A program made the translations under genes and the position numbers. Under the pieces are notes generated by a model that was given only the letters and a program-made list of their open reading frames with translations, made no database searches and was not told the origin of the DNA. A stretch of 64,000 bases of DNA, taken from contig JAPTOF010000003.1 in assembly GCA_028554755.1 (NCBI GenBank), forward strand, positions 28,910,001 through 28,974,000. Reading direction: 5' to 3'. This document shows positions 1 through 18,282 of the stretch, piece after piece. The stretch's first letter is position 1. The number at the start of each line of letters is the position of its first letter. The DNA is from Cordia subcordata (taxonomy: Eukaryota; Streptophyta; Magnoliopsida; Boraginales; Cordiaceae).

Positions 1-99
1 TTTGATGCCATTAAAGTTGGTTTAGATGTATTGAAGTCTTTAATCTTTTAACAGTATTTCTCTGTTTCAGTTAAAGAAAAGAAGAAATTTGCAATTACC

Positions 100-250
100 C
101 AATAACATTATTCTAACTCCATCGTCATTGTCACAGAGATGACACCATCTTTTCTTTGACGAGGTACCAAAGAAAAAGTTAATTATTGAAAATGGTCCTG
201 CTATATGTGAAATTGGACCACTATAGTCTGTCTCTCTCTCTCTCTCACAC
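100..250. repeat. Upstream block shared by GH1 array units (copy 1)
   Basis: The stretch with a CACAGAGATGACACCATC-like core, then 'aaagaa..gttaat..gaaaatggtcct', recurs at about 19,460-19,530 and 30,265-30,345; a shorter related piece is near 12,890-12,950. It lies upstream of the promoter in each unit, so it marks the start of a duplicated unit and is not a gene. The short open frames here are low-complexity. Confidence 0.6.
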
Positions 251-986
251 ACTCGGTATGCATTTTTGTGTGTGTCTGCGTATGAATCCTATCACCACAG
301 TTTTCAACTTTTTTTTTCTCTCTCTCTAGATATTTACTATTAAAATCCTAATTTAGATTCTTTTTTTTTACAAGCCCCATTTTTTGTTTTTCTCTTTTAT
401 TATTATTATTTTTTTTGGTTTTCTGGTGGTTTTTGATGCACTTTGCAAAGGTATGAAATTGGGATGGAGGTGGAACAGAGTCAAACTCATCAAGGGTGTA
501 AGCATCCAAGGAAGGGGGATGAGCGGATGAAAAAAAGATGGAGATGTCAAGCGGATGGGCAACGGTGGTGGAAACGTTATCTATTTTTTTTTTGTTGTTG
601 TCAAAGTGGAAACGGTATTTGAAATATCGAACTCGATTTCTGAGATTTTTTTGCTGTAGCAAATTTAAAGTTCAAAACAAAACTAAAATTTTGGTATTAG
701 AAACATTGAAAATGGTATTTCAAATTCCGAAAAGGATAATTTTGTAGACACTTTGCAAACTAGAGTATTTTTAATAGGAATTTGAAAAAAAAAAGGGTAG
801 AAATAAAAAAAATCCAAAAACAAACTACCAAAATTAAGTGGTCCTAAAAAAATTCCGAAAACAAACTGCCAAAATTAAGTGGTCCTCTGCCCACGAGTAT
901 GTTTATCTTTTAATAGCGTGTTGGGCTGTCTCTAATTATTCTTCTATTTTTCTTCTAAATGGAAGTGATTTAAGTCATTCTTTTTA

Positions 987-1347
987 GGGTAAAAGCCATT
1001 TTTTCCTATGAGTGTTATAATAAAACCCATGCTTCCCCATAAAACTTTAGTTTTACATATTTTTTCCTATGACACAAGTTATGCCAAGTTTCGTCAAATA
1101 ATACCTTATGTTGAAGGGCAATTTTATCATTTTATCTTTTGACCTATCACAAGCTATTTAGTTTTTATTTGCTATCTTTTATTTCTTTTTTATTTTATAA
1201 TTTGAAAACATTAACTCATTGTAAAATGGTTCTATGATGCCCTGGGAAAAAAGAGATTGGATTCAATTTGATATGTATATATATGTATATAAAAAGATAG
1301 AATTTAAATTATCTTTGTCATTTTGTGCATAACATAAATTTTGTACA

Positions 1348-1406
<59 letters not shown>

Positions 1407-1853
1407 GTTTATGTTTATGTTTATGTTTGAAAAGTTAATTAATACAAGAAATTATGTAATAAGTTACAAATAAATTTAGTTTGATTTGAATGTATATATT
1501 AGGAGAAAGATATTTAAAATGAATTTATTTTTTCTCTAACATTTTGTAGAATACAAATGTTATTTACCAAGCTTTTTAATCTTTTTCTTTATATTATGAA
1601 ATTATTAGTTTTTTTTAATTTTCTATTTGATAGTAGATTCATTTATTGAGTGATTTTAATAAATTCTTTGACTATTATTATCTTTTATCTTAAAAAAAAT
1701 AAAAATACTTTTAAGGCTTTGTTTGGTAAAATTGAATTTATGTAGGAGTTTGGGATTTAGAATCGAACTCATGAGGGAATATGGGGAAAATTAAAAGGTC
1801 ATGAAAGAATTTAGGATTTATAATAGAACATAGAGGGGGAAATAGTATTTCCC
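987..1853. mobile_element. Mutator-like MITE, family B copy 1
   Basis: The element starts GGGTAAAAGCCATTTTTTCC and ends in an inverted version (GGGGGAAATAGTATTTCCC). Related ends bound 42,164-43,069 and 60,444-61,206. A 9-bp direct repeat TTCTTTTTA lies at both edges, with two extra bases on the right. Long terminal inverted repeats with a 9-10 bp duplication fit a non-autonomous Mutator-type element. No transposase frame is seen. Confidence 0.6.
1349..1406. repeat. (ATT)n microsatellite
   Basis: About 19 uninterrupted ATT units inside the family B MITE, followed by short TTTATG repeats. Confidence 0.97.
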
Positions 1854-2265
1854 AGTTCTTTTTATATTTTAGAATCCCTTATTTTTAGTTCTATACTTCT
1901 AATCTAATAATTCCCTTATTTTTCACCTAACTTTCAATTTATGGAATCCTTATTTCAGTTTCACTCCAATAGTTTCCTTATTTTATACTATTGCATAAAA
2001 ATTAAACTTTTTTTTACCAAAAAACTAAACTAATTGAATTCGCAGTATTTACTTTAAATGTTAGTGCTCATTTTGTACACCGGAAATGTTACCATATCTA
2101 GTGTGAAGGCCATGCCATTCACATATAAATTACTTATAAGTCACTTTTATTTATTTATAAAAAAGAATTACCAAATACATAAATTTGACTAAATTATAAT
2201 TAAAACTAAATACCCACTTATTACTCAATACAAACACTAAAAATGACTGCTTCTTGATGCATACA

Positions 2266-2267
<2 letters not shown>

Positions 2268-2327
<60 letters not shown>
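2268..2327. repeat. (TA)n microsatellite
   Basis: About 30 TA units in a row. Confidence 0.97.
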
Positions 2328-2329
<2 letters not shown>

Positions 2330-2344
2330 AAATTTAATGATACC

Positions 2345-2890
2345 ATGTCAGTCAGCTAAGGATAGGCATTCGGTTTAACCAAAGGAAAACCGAATCGAGC
2401 TTTAATAATTGAATTTTTGAGTTTTGAAAAATGATTTACTGAAGCCAAATCGAACTGCATTAATAATTGAAACAATTTAACTGACTTTTCTTCGATTTGG
2501 TTATAACCGAAATAACTTATTTTCTTTTAAAAAAAGTCATTCATTATTTAGAAGTAACCAAAATAACCAAATTCCTTTATAATTACAAAAATTAAATTCC
2601 AATATCTATTATCAAATTTCACATTACGCATATCAAAGTGACACGTATTTTAGATATGTATGAATGCCAACTTGAAAAATAACAACTAAGTAGGCTTTTT
2701 ATAAAAAAAAATCAGATATTCAGTTATTAACTGAATTTTTAGAGAAATAATAATAGAAACTGAACCAAAAGCCCCCCCACACCCCTCCTTTTAAAAATTT
2801 TTGGTAATGGAACAAAAATAACCAAACCGAATTTTGTATATCAATTTGATTATTTGGTTTTATTTGAATAATGGTCACTCCTAATTAGTG
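2345..2890. repeat. Possible dispersed repeat with inverted ends
   Basis: The left edge (AAGGATAGGCATTCGGTTT) and the right edge (AATGGTCACTCCTAATTAG) are roughly inverted copies. The interior is rich in 'cggttt' and 'aaccgaa' motifs on both strands. It looks like an old MITE or similar repeat. I see no coding sequence and no clear target duplication. Confidence 0.35.
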
Positions 2891-3054
2891 TAATATGTGT
2901 CTACTTTGGAGATGATGGCCGTATGTTTTTGAATATTAGACGACGTTTGATGTGGCTACCCCAAATTTTTCTGTCTTGTTGGTTATTTTTTTTGTTTTTA
3001 ATTGAATGTCTGGTTGGTTGTTGATCTGTGGCCTCAATTTCATTTTTGAGATTA

Positions 3055-3187
3055 TCTTCATTTGAGATTGGGTACTGAACAGTCGTAGAGGTGAGGAAAA
3101 AAGAAGTAGTTAGGTGAAAACGTCTTCATTTGAGATTGGGTACTGAACAGTCGTAGAGGTGAGGAAAAAAGTAGTTAGGTGAAAACG
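3055..3187. repeat. Tandem duplication in the promoter of the intact GH1 gene
   Basis: Two head-to-tail copies of a 65-68 bp unit beginning TCTTCATTTGAGATTGGG (3,055-3,122 and 3,123-3,187) differ by a 3-bp 'aga'. They lie about 90-220 bp before the TATA box. The promoter of the second long gene at 46,199 has no such duplication. Confidence 0.92.
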
Positions 3188-3235
3188 TGACTCGTACCAT
3201 CTTTTTCTCCTTTTCTCATAAGTGCGTTTTTCACA

Positions 3236-3283
3236 TGACGCATAGCGAAGCAGCCCATGGTGCCTTCACGTCGCCTATAAATA
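3236..3283 (+). promoter_or_regulatory. Core promoter of GH1 gene 1
   Basis: TATAAATA at 3,276-3,283 inside CCTATAAATAGGA, with a TGACGC motif 40 bp upstream (3,236). The same arrangement is at 46,160-46,206 and in the two truncated copies (20,060-20,105; 31,235-31,280). TGACG is the core bound by TGA-type bZIP factors in as-1-like elements (family knowledge; activity here is inferred). Confidence 0.8.
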
Positions 3284-3352
3284 GGAACCAGGGAAGCAGA
3301 GCCAATGCACCAGCAAATATATCTCCTTCTGTTTATACATAACATAAACTAG

Positions 3353-3611
3353 GTAAGATTGTAGTTCACTAGTCTCCTTCACGCTCGTTTGTCGAGTTGG
3401 AAACAAAGCCGTTGATTAAGTAGCTAAATCTTGTAGGCTAGACAATCTATGTTTTCGAATTGGTATTCTAATACCCCCCTAAGGCTTGCTTTTTGCTATT
3501 TTATGATCATGAGCCTAGAGAGATTGACTAACTGAACTTTGTAAAATTATTTCCTCTGCATGAATTGCAATTGACCATAAAAAAGATTGTCATATATAAT
3601 TCACTGTGCAG
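3353..3611 (+). other. Probable 5' UTR intron of GH1 gene 1
   Basis: After the leader 'cataacataaactag' comes a good donor (GGTAAGATT) and, 259 bp later, an acceptor (CTGTGCAG) 11 bp before the ATG. In the second gene the matching leader runs directly into the start codon through a similar 'ttcaccgtgca'. So the extra 259 bp here is best explained as a leader intron, but only a transcript would show it. Confidence 0.55.
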
Positions 3612-3622
3612 CGGCAGCAGCA

Positions 3623-10463
<6,841 letters not shown>

Positions 10464-10488
<25 letters not shown>

Positions 10489-10551
10489 ACTAGTTGTTTA
10501 AGATTTGGTTTAAGTTTCTTCTTGAAAAATAAACTAGTTGTTTAAGATTGA
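10464..10551 (+). repeat. 44-bp tandem duplication spanning the stop codon
   Basis: The last seven codons, the stop and the next bases ('ggtttaagtttcttcttg..' to 'gtttaagattt') are repeated once, 44 bp downstream, as untranslated sequence. The second copy starts at 10,508. Confidence 0.95.
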
Positions 10552-11670
10552 AATAATTGTCAGCAATTTAATAAGAGTGTACTATATTGCTTGACAGTTT
10601 AGTTTGTAAGAGACCTCTCTTTCTATGGGTTGCTGAAACCTCTTTTTATGTCGTAATAAGATTTAATTTCTCATTTGCTTTCTTTTTATGTCTTTCGATT
10701 TCCATATTGTGATGTTTTTAGAAATTCTCCAAATGTCGTCATAAGATTTTCGCTTTGCTTTCTATTTATATTTCTCGAGCTTCATATATTAGCTTCTATC
10801 TCGACCATATCTGCGTTCCAGATCTGCTGCATGCACGTCGCCATTAATAATTTTTCTGGAATTTTCTATTTTAGTCTTACGTCACTTTGAAAACTAAAGG
10901 TGTTAAAATGATCAAAGTCGTTAATATATATGTATTTTCATTCCACTATTCGTTCAGTTGATAGCTAGTTAAATTTGGCTATCTTCCTCCTGAGAATAAG
11001 CATTTTTTTTGGGGTATTAAAGCGTTTGTAATGGAAACATGATTATAGAGTTCGTGACAGATGAAATTCTAATCATTCAAGATTTAATCATTTGATGTTG
11101 TGACACTCGAAGGGAGTTAAATTCTAATGCTATGATGTTGTGACACTCGAAAGCAGTTAAATTCTAATGCTATGTTTGGTTGATACTTATTAAGACACTT
11201 AATTTTCTTATTTGGTAGCTTATGTGAAAAAGCATTGTCTATAAACAACTTAGCATAAGTCACTTATAAAATATTTTTCATACGATGTCTTATTCGTAGT
11301 CATAAAAAGTAAGTTATATTTAGGATACTTATATCTTACAAGCTAGTTGGTACTTTAATTAAAAAATTAAAAAATTAAAATTAAAAAATTAAAAAATTAA
11401 AAAACTAGAAAATTCCAAATTCAAAAAATTGTAAATGCAGAAAAATAATAAAGATTAGTTAATATTCTATAACTTACTATTATCGTTAAATTAGCTTATG
11501 ATAACATTCAAATCAGGTTAATAGAAATTGCAAACAAACCCTTCTAAATTTTTAACTATAGGACACCTAATAGTATCAGAGAATGTTGAATGACAAAAAC
11601 CGTTGTAAGAGGAAAACACAACTTAGATGAGAAAAATAGGGCTTATCTTGGTTATTATATTAGGCCGACA
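10552..11670. repeat. 3' flank of GH1 gene 1, shared with other units
   Basis: No gene is seen. 'gtcagca..ttaataagag.gt' and the repeated motif 'aaat(g)tcgtaataagattt.cgctttgctttc' recur after the isolated exon 13 (29,150-29,430), at 40,440-40,640 and after the second gene (58,860-59,200). A 42-bp tandem repeat (TGTTGTGACACTCGAA) lies at about 11,095-11,176. 'gagaatgttgaatgacaaaaa' at 11,580 recurs at 30,030. Confidence 0.65.
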
Positions 11671-12127
11671 CTTCCTTTTCTCTTTTAATTCTCATGTGAT
11701 AGTGTTTTTCTTTGTTCTTTTTTTCTCACTACCATACAAATTTCTTTTCTCCTTCACACCCACGTAAAAACAATCTACATTAAGTATCTCTAATCAGTAT
11801 GAAAATTGGTCCATACCTTATAATGTGATTTAAAATTTTATTATTTTTTTATGTGAGCAATATGTATATCAGCAAATATTAGTGACAATCTCATTTAAAG
11901 CATTAAGTCTCTAGAGAGTAGTTTGTTATAATTATCTTTTGTTTTAACATGTTTCTTCATGTGTAAGTGAGATTTTTTTTAGTATTGTCACATAAAACAA
12001 TTTTAATAATATTTTTAAATAAATAATGATAAAACTTGTTTAGCTTATTTTCACGAGGGAGGCTGGAGGCAACCCTCCAAACTACCCATGGGTCAATATT
12101 TTCCTAAATAGGGGCTCCTCTCTAGTT

Positions 12128-12734
12128 GGAAAATTTTTTATTTTTACCCTGCTTTTAAAAATTTATTGCATACCCTTGTTTTGAAAAAATTTTCAAAAAT
12201 GCCTTTTTGGGTAAGTCATCTACCGAAAAGGTAGGTGATTTACCGTTCACGGATCCCAAAATTTGAAAAAAAAAAAAAAAATGATGACGATTTTAACGAA
12301 AACGGTAAGTCACTTGCTGCCTGGTAAGTGACTTACTGAAAATGGGACAAGTTACAAAATGAGGTAAGTCACATGCATTAAATGTGAAAATGCTGACAAA
12401 AAAACCAAAGCCACATGCATTAAATATAGACAAGCTTTTTAGTCCAAAAAAAGCAAACTCATTTAATGCATTACCCAACCCCGGCCTCCACCCCAGTCCC
12501 CACGCCCCACTCCCCACTCCCGAAACCGCAAACCTCAACACGGTACTGTTTTCTTTAAAAATATGATGGTTTTTAAAATTTTTTTTTTAAAATTATCCTT
12601 TTTTTAATTTTTTTTAAAATTTGGAATTTAGAAACGATAGGTGACTTAGCGAAAAGAGTATTTATAAAAAAAATTTCAAAATAAAGGTATTTTTACAATA
12701 AATTTTTAGAAAAGGGTAAAAATAAAAAATTTCC
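12128..12734. mobile_element. Mutator-like MITE, family A copy 1
   Basis: The terminal inverted repeats GGAAAATTTTTTATTTTTA and its complement at the right end enclose 607 bp. A perfect 9-bp target duplication TCTCTAGTT flanks it at 12,119-12,127 and 12,735-12,743. A 9-bp duplication is the Mutator hallmark. The interior holds several 'ggtaagtcac' motifs and a C-rich patch, but no transposase. The short open frames here are composition artefacts. Confidence 0.85.
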
Positions 12735-12744
12735 TCTCTAGTTG

Positions 12745-12974
12745 CACAAGAAATTTGCAATCGCCTATATATTCCGATCTGTCCAGATATATATTGCAGA
12801 CGCAAGCACCAAACGACAATTTCAGTAGCACAACCATTAAAGATTATTTCACCTTTGCAAGGGGAAAGAATCTGGGGATTATGATGATATGATCCCATGA
12901 GACTCAGAAACTGTGTCCGCACGCGAGTGTCCAGCCTCATTTTCAACGTGTCCTTCATTTTGGAATTTTACCCA

Positions 12975-13020
<46 letters not shown>

Positions 13021-13850
13021 ACAACTCAAAAGCGGCACAGAATCCAAGGAATGATATGATTCCATCAGAAACCCGTTAAGCCATGGGGCCGGCCGTACTC
13101 ATTATTACAGACGTCATTCATTACCAAAGTTGAAATTTTGTTGCAAATGGCCCTGCTTGCTATATTATTACATGAATCACTTACTGTATAATCTCTACTA
13201 AATTACAAAGAAGCTAACTATCCGTGCGATACAGTAGACACCTGTCTTCCTTTTTGTTATTACATGATTTAGCTATTTTACAATTTAATCTCTTGTTTCT
13301 GATGGGTTCTTGCCATTTTTGGTCGGTTCAGTCACCGATGGTCACCGGATTGTCCTTTGCGACGGATGGTTCTACAATTAAGATTTGGTCCTTGGTTCAG
13401 TTTGTGTGCTGGTTAGTGACCCATATCGTTTGTTTTCTTTGTTTTATTTGATTTTCGGCGTAAGTTATACAGCCTTTTTGCTCTGATGTGTGTCTGGTCC
13501 AATTCTAGTGGAGTTGCCCCAATTTGTATTTCCCTTTTTTAACGCAAAAATATTACGCGTTGTTTAACAAAAAAGGAAATTAACAAACCAAAAATTCTGT
13601 TTCCCGAGTTTTTTTTTTTTGGTCAAACTAGATTATTTGTAAGCAGATATATGAAAGAAGTAGATGTGATGCTGCTTTTTCTCTTTTAAATTACTACTAT
13701 AAGCCCTTTTATTTATAAAAAAAAAATATCAAACAGTGAATTTAACTAGATTATAAGTAAAGCAAAAATACACTTAATCAATACATACACTAAGAAGTCT
13801 GCTTCTTGATGCCCATATAGTTTTTTGAAAAAAAGAAAATTTGAATCATA
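12745..13850. other. Intergenic; upstream-block remnant
   Basis: 12,770-12,955 matches the unit-upstream sequence at 18,640-18,800 and 30,115-30,235 ('acgcaagcacc.aacga.aatttcag.agcacaac'). An (AT)n tract lies at 12,979-13,014. The rest, to 13,850, shows no gene or clear element. Confidence 0.5.
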
Positions 13851-13983
13851 CTAGTCTGTCTAATATGGAACTCTTTATCCTCCTTTTGTTTTACCACTTT
13901 TTTAGTTTGCTTTTTCTTTTTGAGCAATATATATCTAGCCCCCATGTGAAAGTTAATTGGTCTCCTTATTTGACCCTTTGCAG

Positions 13984-14083
13984 ACAGTTATCGAGTGGCT
14001 TTTCATATATCCTACAGGGATTATGGATTTGATGGTCTATACAAAGACAAAGTATAATAGTCCAACCATTTATATTATAGAGG
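13984..14083 (+). pseudogene. GH1 exon 11 fragment (pseudogene)
   Basis: This matches exon 11 of the intact gene ([15 protein letters not shown], then the nucleophile motif). The preceding 100 bp matches the end of intron 10, including the 'ccctttgcag' acceptor. It is 100 nt instead of 103: an in-frame 3-nt loss turns the ITENG motif into IIEG. Exons 1-10 are absent. Confidence 0.88.
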
Positions 14084-14313
14084 GTATTTACTGGACTCTC
14101 GTTGTTCAATGTCTTGTGAGTGATAATTACTATACATTTATCATTAGCGAATTGTCAAAAATTCATTTAATTAAACTATATATTATATGCACAACTATTT
14201 AATGTCTATGAGTGATACATTAGTATTCGATTTATTTTTAACGAGTTGTCAAAATGTTATACAAATTCCGAAGATAATTTTATCTATCTATTTATTGACA
14301 ATTACTTCTTTAG

Positions 14314-14421
14314 GTATCCATGATCTAGATAATCAAGAGATATCATTCTGGAAAGCCCATATTAACTATAAGAGAGTATCTTATTTCTATGAGCACCTTG
14401 ATTCGTCAGGATGGCTATATT
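14314..14421 (+). pseudogene. GH1 exon 12 fragment (pseudogene)
   Basis: This matches exon 12 (DLD.QEIS.WKA..YKRVS..), keeps its acceptor ('tttag') and donor ('gtaagt'), but is 108 nt instead of 109, so the frame is broken. Intron-12-like sequence continues to about 14,600. No exon 13 follows; foreign sequence at 15,180 takes its place. Confidence 0.85.
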
Positions 14422-15189
14422 GTAAGTATCCTTTGCCTTGATTTATAATGAGACCAAAAATATATTTACTTTAACTTTTTTTAGTCAAATGACGGACATC
14501 GTCTCATGCAACATGTACATTAGAATGCCTGATTTTTCTAACGTGCAAATAATTCAAGTATAGCACTTTAGTGAATTTTGTTGTGACACTAATCTCATTG
14601 TATGAATAGCTAATTCCTGAATTGCTAGTCGGCACATCTAATGAACCAAGTAATAAAATAAATATTTAAAGTTTTCGATTCTCTTGTGACATATTTAAGT
14701 GAAAGAAAGTATTCGAACGTACAATAAATTAACTCATCATAAGCATGGCGTTTGTAGGAGAAGAGAAAAGATTTTTAGTCCGTAAAACTTCTTTTTATAA
14801 TGGTCATTTCTATGGAGTTAGAGTGTTTTTTAATCCTTTTCTAATGTCCCCGACAATTTTATTATTATTCAACACTTTATATGTATATATAAAATTTTCG
14901 GTCTTCTAACGTTACACTCGTTAAGATTAGATTAATATTTCTATTAATATAAAATTTATTATTTTCATTCATTTTTAATTAAATTTACCATTTCCAATCA
15001 TTCATTCTTTTGAAGCTTCGAGTATATTTAAGGTAAAAATAATTAAAAATGATATAATTTCATATTTGTGGGGTCATTTAATTAATCTTAATAGGTGTAA
15101 TGTTGCACTCGTTAAAAAAATCAATATTGAAATTAACATGAGAATATGTTCGTATCAACGTCATCAACAATCAAATATATATTTTTTGG

Positions 15190-15540
15190 GGGGTTGCGGT
15201 CAATATCAGAAAAGGATTTGAAAGCAGTGACCATCACTTGTTGAATTTTCAAGTCGAGCGTGCCAATGGCAGGCTTAGGCTTTCATTCCTGAAGGGTAGC
15301 GATCTCAATTGTGATAATGAGTCAGCTGATAGCTTAGAAAATTTTTGGTTTGGAGATAGTGAAGAAGTAGCGAGTCATGGATATGCTGATAAAAGTGAAG
15401 AATTCAGACTGATGATGCTAACAGTGATGCAGACGATGATGGCGAAGACGATGCCAATTTGGCTTTTCGGAAGATGGCATGAAAGGCTAAATTTTTGGAG
15501 CTTAGAGTTGAATACATCATAAAGATCGAGTCGTAAATAG
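15190..15540 (+). pseudogene. Fragment of an unrecognised acidic protein
   Basis: An open stretch reads LLNFQVERANGRL and, later, ENFWFGDSEEVASHG. A +1 shift then gives an Asp/Glu-rich run (DADDDGEDD). The same fragment, with similar disablements, is on the minus strand at 24,190-24,415 plus 26,340-26,440. It fills the place of GH1 exon 13 but is unrelated to it. I do not recognise the family; it looks like a captured or rearranged piece of a host gene. Confidence 0.5.
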
Positions 15541-15717
15541 GTAGTGTATCATTTTGTATGTATAATGTACAATTTTTGAACATATAGTACAAGAGCAGTG
15601 AATAACTAAAATATGAATAACTAAAAATTTTGAATATAAAGAATTAAAATTATGAATATATTATATGAGATCTGTATATAAATAGTTAAAAGTTGTGAAT
15701 ATGTAGTTTAAAAATTA

Positions 15718-16056
15718 TCTATATTATATAATAAAGCAAAATAAACTGTAATTTCGTATTGTTAAGTGGCGCTTTATATGACAAACTTTCCATAATTATT
15801 TATCAATTCAATATGCCCATTTTTAGGTTATTTTTTTCCATTATTTATTCAGTTTTATTCCTATATTAAATGTTTTAATTTAATTAATATTATGCCTTTT
15901 TTTTATATATATCATCATTATTTATTAACTCTATAGTATATAATTGTTTCAATAACTATTTAGTAAGATGCAAAAATTTTATAATTTTAATATATCTAAT
16001 CACTAATCACTAATCAGATATGTCCTTCCTCGTGCATCGCACGGATATCACACTAG
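15718..16056 (+). mobile_element. Short non-autonomous Helitron
   Basis: It starts TCTATATTATATAATAAAG and ends GCACGGATATCACACTAG, with a CGTGCATCGCACG hairpin just before the end. The ends TC..CTAG and insertion between A and T fit Helitrons. The inverted partner arm keeps the uninterrupted site (complement of 'gttcataatttttaaaa' near 24,010), which supports the boundaries directly. Confidence 0.88.
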
Positions 16057-16175
16057 TAAATGTATAGTACAAAAGTTGTGAACGTGCCTACTGTTCATAT
16101 GCTATATGATGCACAGTACTAATAAGGTGTACAATGCATGTGGTGCACATTATCCAAACTGATAGAATGTATTGG

Positions 16176-17209
16176 TATTTGATGAAATAATTTAAAACTC
16201 TCTCTTATACCTTGTTATCAATTTTAAAAAGGGGGCACATTTTCAATATCATAAATGATTATTTTCAATATGAAATAATTTCACATTATTGTACGTGAAA
16301 CCATAATAAATTTTATATATTTATTTATATGCACATATAAGAAAGCCACGTCCAAGTAAAACAATTATTTATAAAGTTTCTACAAATAAATGATATTGAT
16401 TCTTATTTTAATTTAGATGTTCATCTACAGTTTCTACTTCAGGGATTATGGTCACGCAGCTGTGCAAGGGCCACACTTGACCTAAGAGGACACCTACCTA
16501 GCCGTGACTAGTGGGTTTGGGATTTTTCAAGGCATGTCTAGTTAACTCAAGCTGTAACACCGGAGGACACCTACCTAGCCGTAAGAGGACACCTACCTAG
16601 CCGTGACTAGTGTTTCTCTTCAAAAGGTTTTACACATTTTACTTAAACTGCACACCGGAGCTTCCGACTGAGTTACTTGATACAACGGTCACTCCATCAC
16701 TAATGGTGGAGCCATCCCCTGCCGCCAAGGCCACTGAACCTGGTGCCACCATTGCCAATTTTACTAATTGAAGGAATGTGTGCAAGAGATTTTGATATGT
16801 CGGTAATCTGTAGAAAATTCGTCAGAAATTAATTACGAAAATTTTTTGTTGGTAATTTCCGTCGACCATGTCAATTTTGCTTGTAATGGTCTAAGTTAAT
16901 GAATAATGTGGGCTTGTGTTATGGCTACGTAGTGATGTTAGATTTCTCAAGGAGTAGTTGTAGGTGTGATGTTGTGAAGATGGAGAGCACTAGGTGCTTT
17001 TACATTGTAATGCATCATCCACTATATGCCCATAATTGAATGCAGAAGGGCGCCAATATGATGTCAATCAACTCGCGAAAAATTGTGAGAATCGCAAAAT
17101 CATATAACAAGAAGACGACACGTATTTTTATGAAATAAGAAAAACTAAGGGAAATTCCCTTTTCTCTCAGTTTACAACCAAACCTTGTTCGAAAAAATTG
17201 GGTATTTAT
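16176..17209. other. Intergenic, with a short repeated motif
   Basis: The motif GAGGACACCTACCTAGCCG occurs three times between 16,484 and 16,612. A short open stretch near 16,660-16,770 ([15 protein letters not shown]..) is Pro/Ala/Thr-rich and unrecognised. I see no gene. Confidence 0.45.
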
Positions 17210-17840
17210 GACTTATTAGAAAATTGACTTTTAGCGATCCTAACTCGTTACAAAATCGATCGCTAAATAGTATTAGCTACCAATTTTGTGACCACATAAG
17301 GTGGTCACTAAATTAAAGTTAGTGACCCATTTGGAAATTTGTTGCTAATTAGCGACCTGCTTTTGGTCGTTAACCATATTTTTTTTGGTGGCTAAATATC
17401 ATTTAATTGCAAAGTTGAAATTGATCGCCTACTGAATTAATGACCGTTTTAGTGAGCGAAGTGCGTTCACTAATTTTAGCGACCAAGCTAATCGATCACT
17501 AATTTAACACAAATTTGTCAAAAAATAATAATAAATTTAAAACAGAAAAATTTTCCTTCTCAATTTCACCTCAATTAAACATATGCAACAAAATTTAATT
17601 TCATTTAACTTCATGAAATGACAAAAAATAAATTACATTAAGAGAAACAAGAATTTACAAGAATATTCTTAAAAAATACAACTTATACAAATTTAATATT
17701 TGTAATAAGTTTACGCATCTATCCAAATCATAACATACAGCTATGTACCCTTAAAAATACCCAAGACACATACCATTCCATACTTTCTACTTCTTCTTTA
17801 TGGCACACATAATGCGTTGAGCTCATTTTGGATGCGTCCC

Positions 17841-17935
17841 ATATATATATATATATATATATATATGTATCTATGTATGTATGTATATATATATGTATGT
17901 ATGTATGTATGTATATATGTATATATATAAATTAG
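17841..17935. repeat. (AT)n / (ATGT)n microsatellite
   Basis: A run of AT then ATGT units inside the CACTA element. Open frames crossing it are artefacts. Confidence 0.95.
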
Positions 17936-18090
17936 ATTGTCATTGCCAATGCCACCACGTGCCAATACATTGCGTGTTCTTGACCATTTCAAACCAGACT
18001 TCTTTTTTGTGTACTTTCATCTGGACATATACATATGTAGTGTCCTGCTGCAACCTTTTTGGCATCTCCAGACCAGGCTACACTTGAGGA

Positions 18091-18282
18091 CTAGTCATTT
18101 TCTCCCCTCTCTTCTGATAACTTGTGAATATTTCGATTACGAGCATCCCACAAGTAAAATGCTGAACCCAACAATGCCATCAGCAAGAATGTTGCATTTG
18201 CCCCAGGCCATGATGTTAAGATAGTAATCATCAATATGTCGAGTTGGTTTTCTGCGTCGCATTTCATCAATGCTTCCTCCAT
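18091..18282 (-). pseudogene. Possible captured gene fragment, membrane-type peptide
   Basis: The minus strand encodes 63 residues with a hydrophobic run (NATFLLMALLGSAFYLW). It starts near MEEALMKCDAENQLD and ends in a charged tail. Its base use is less AT-rich than the surroundings and it lies inside the CACTA element, where captured host fragments are common. I do not recognise the protein; it could be a partial exon or chance. Confidence 0.35.

Larger units (their letters stand above)
13984..16175 (+). repeat. Left arm of a large inverted duplication
   Basis: From exon 11 rightward, this arm is matched in reverse complement by 23,893-27,615. It carries exons 11-12, the intron 12 start, the acidic-protein fragment and the 'gtgcacattatccaaactg' block. 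Only this arm has the Helitron at 15,718-16,056; only the other arm has the solo LTR. Confidence 0.88.

Noticed and set aside
348..747. Overlapping open frames of 64-104 codons on both strands
   Set aside because: Low-complexity A/T runs, no domain, no support from the paralogous upstream regions.
12293..12566. Open frames on both strands in the Mutator-like MITE
   Set aside because: They arise from a C/G-rich patch; frames are not kept in the second copy at 18,820-19,449.
16660..16770. Short Pro/Ala/Thr-rich open stretch
   Set aside because: Under 45 codons, no start, no known motif.
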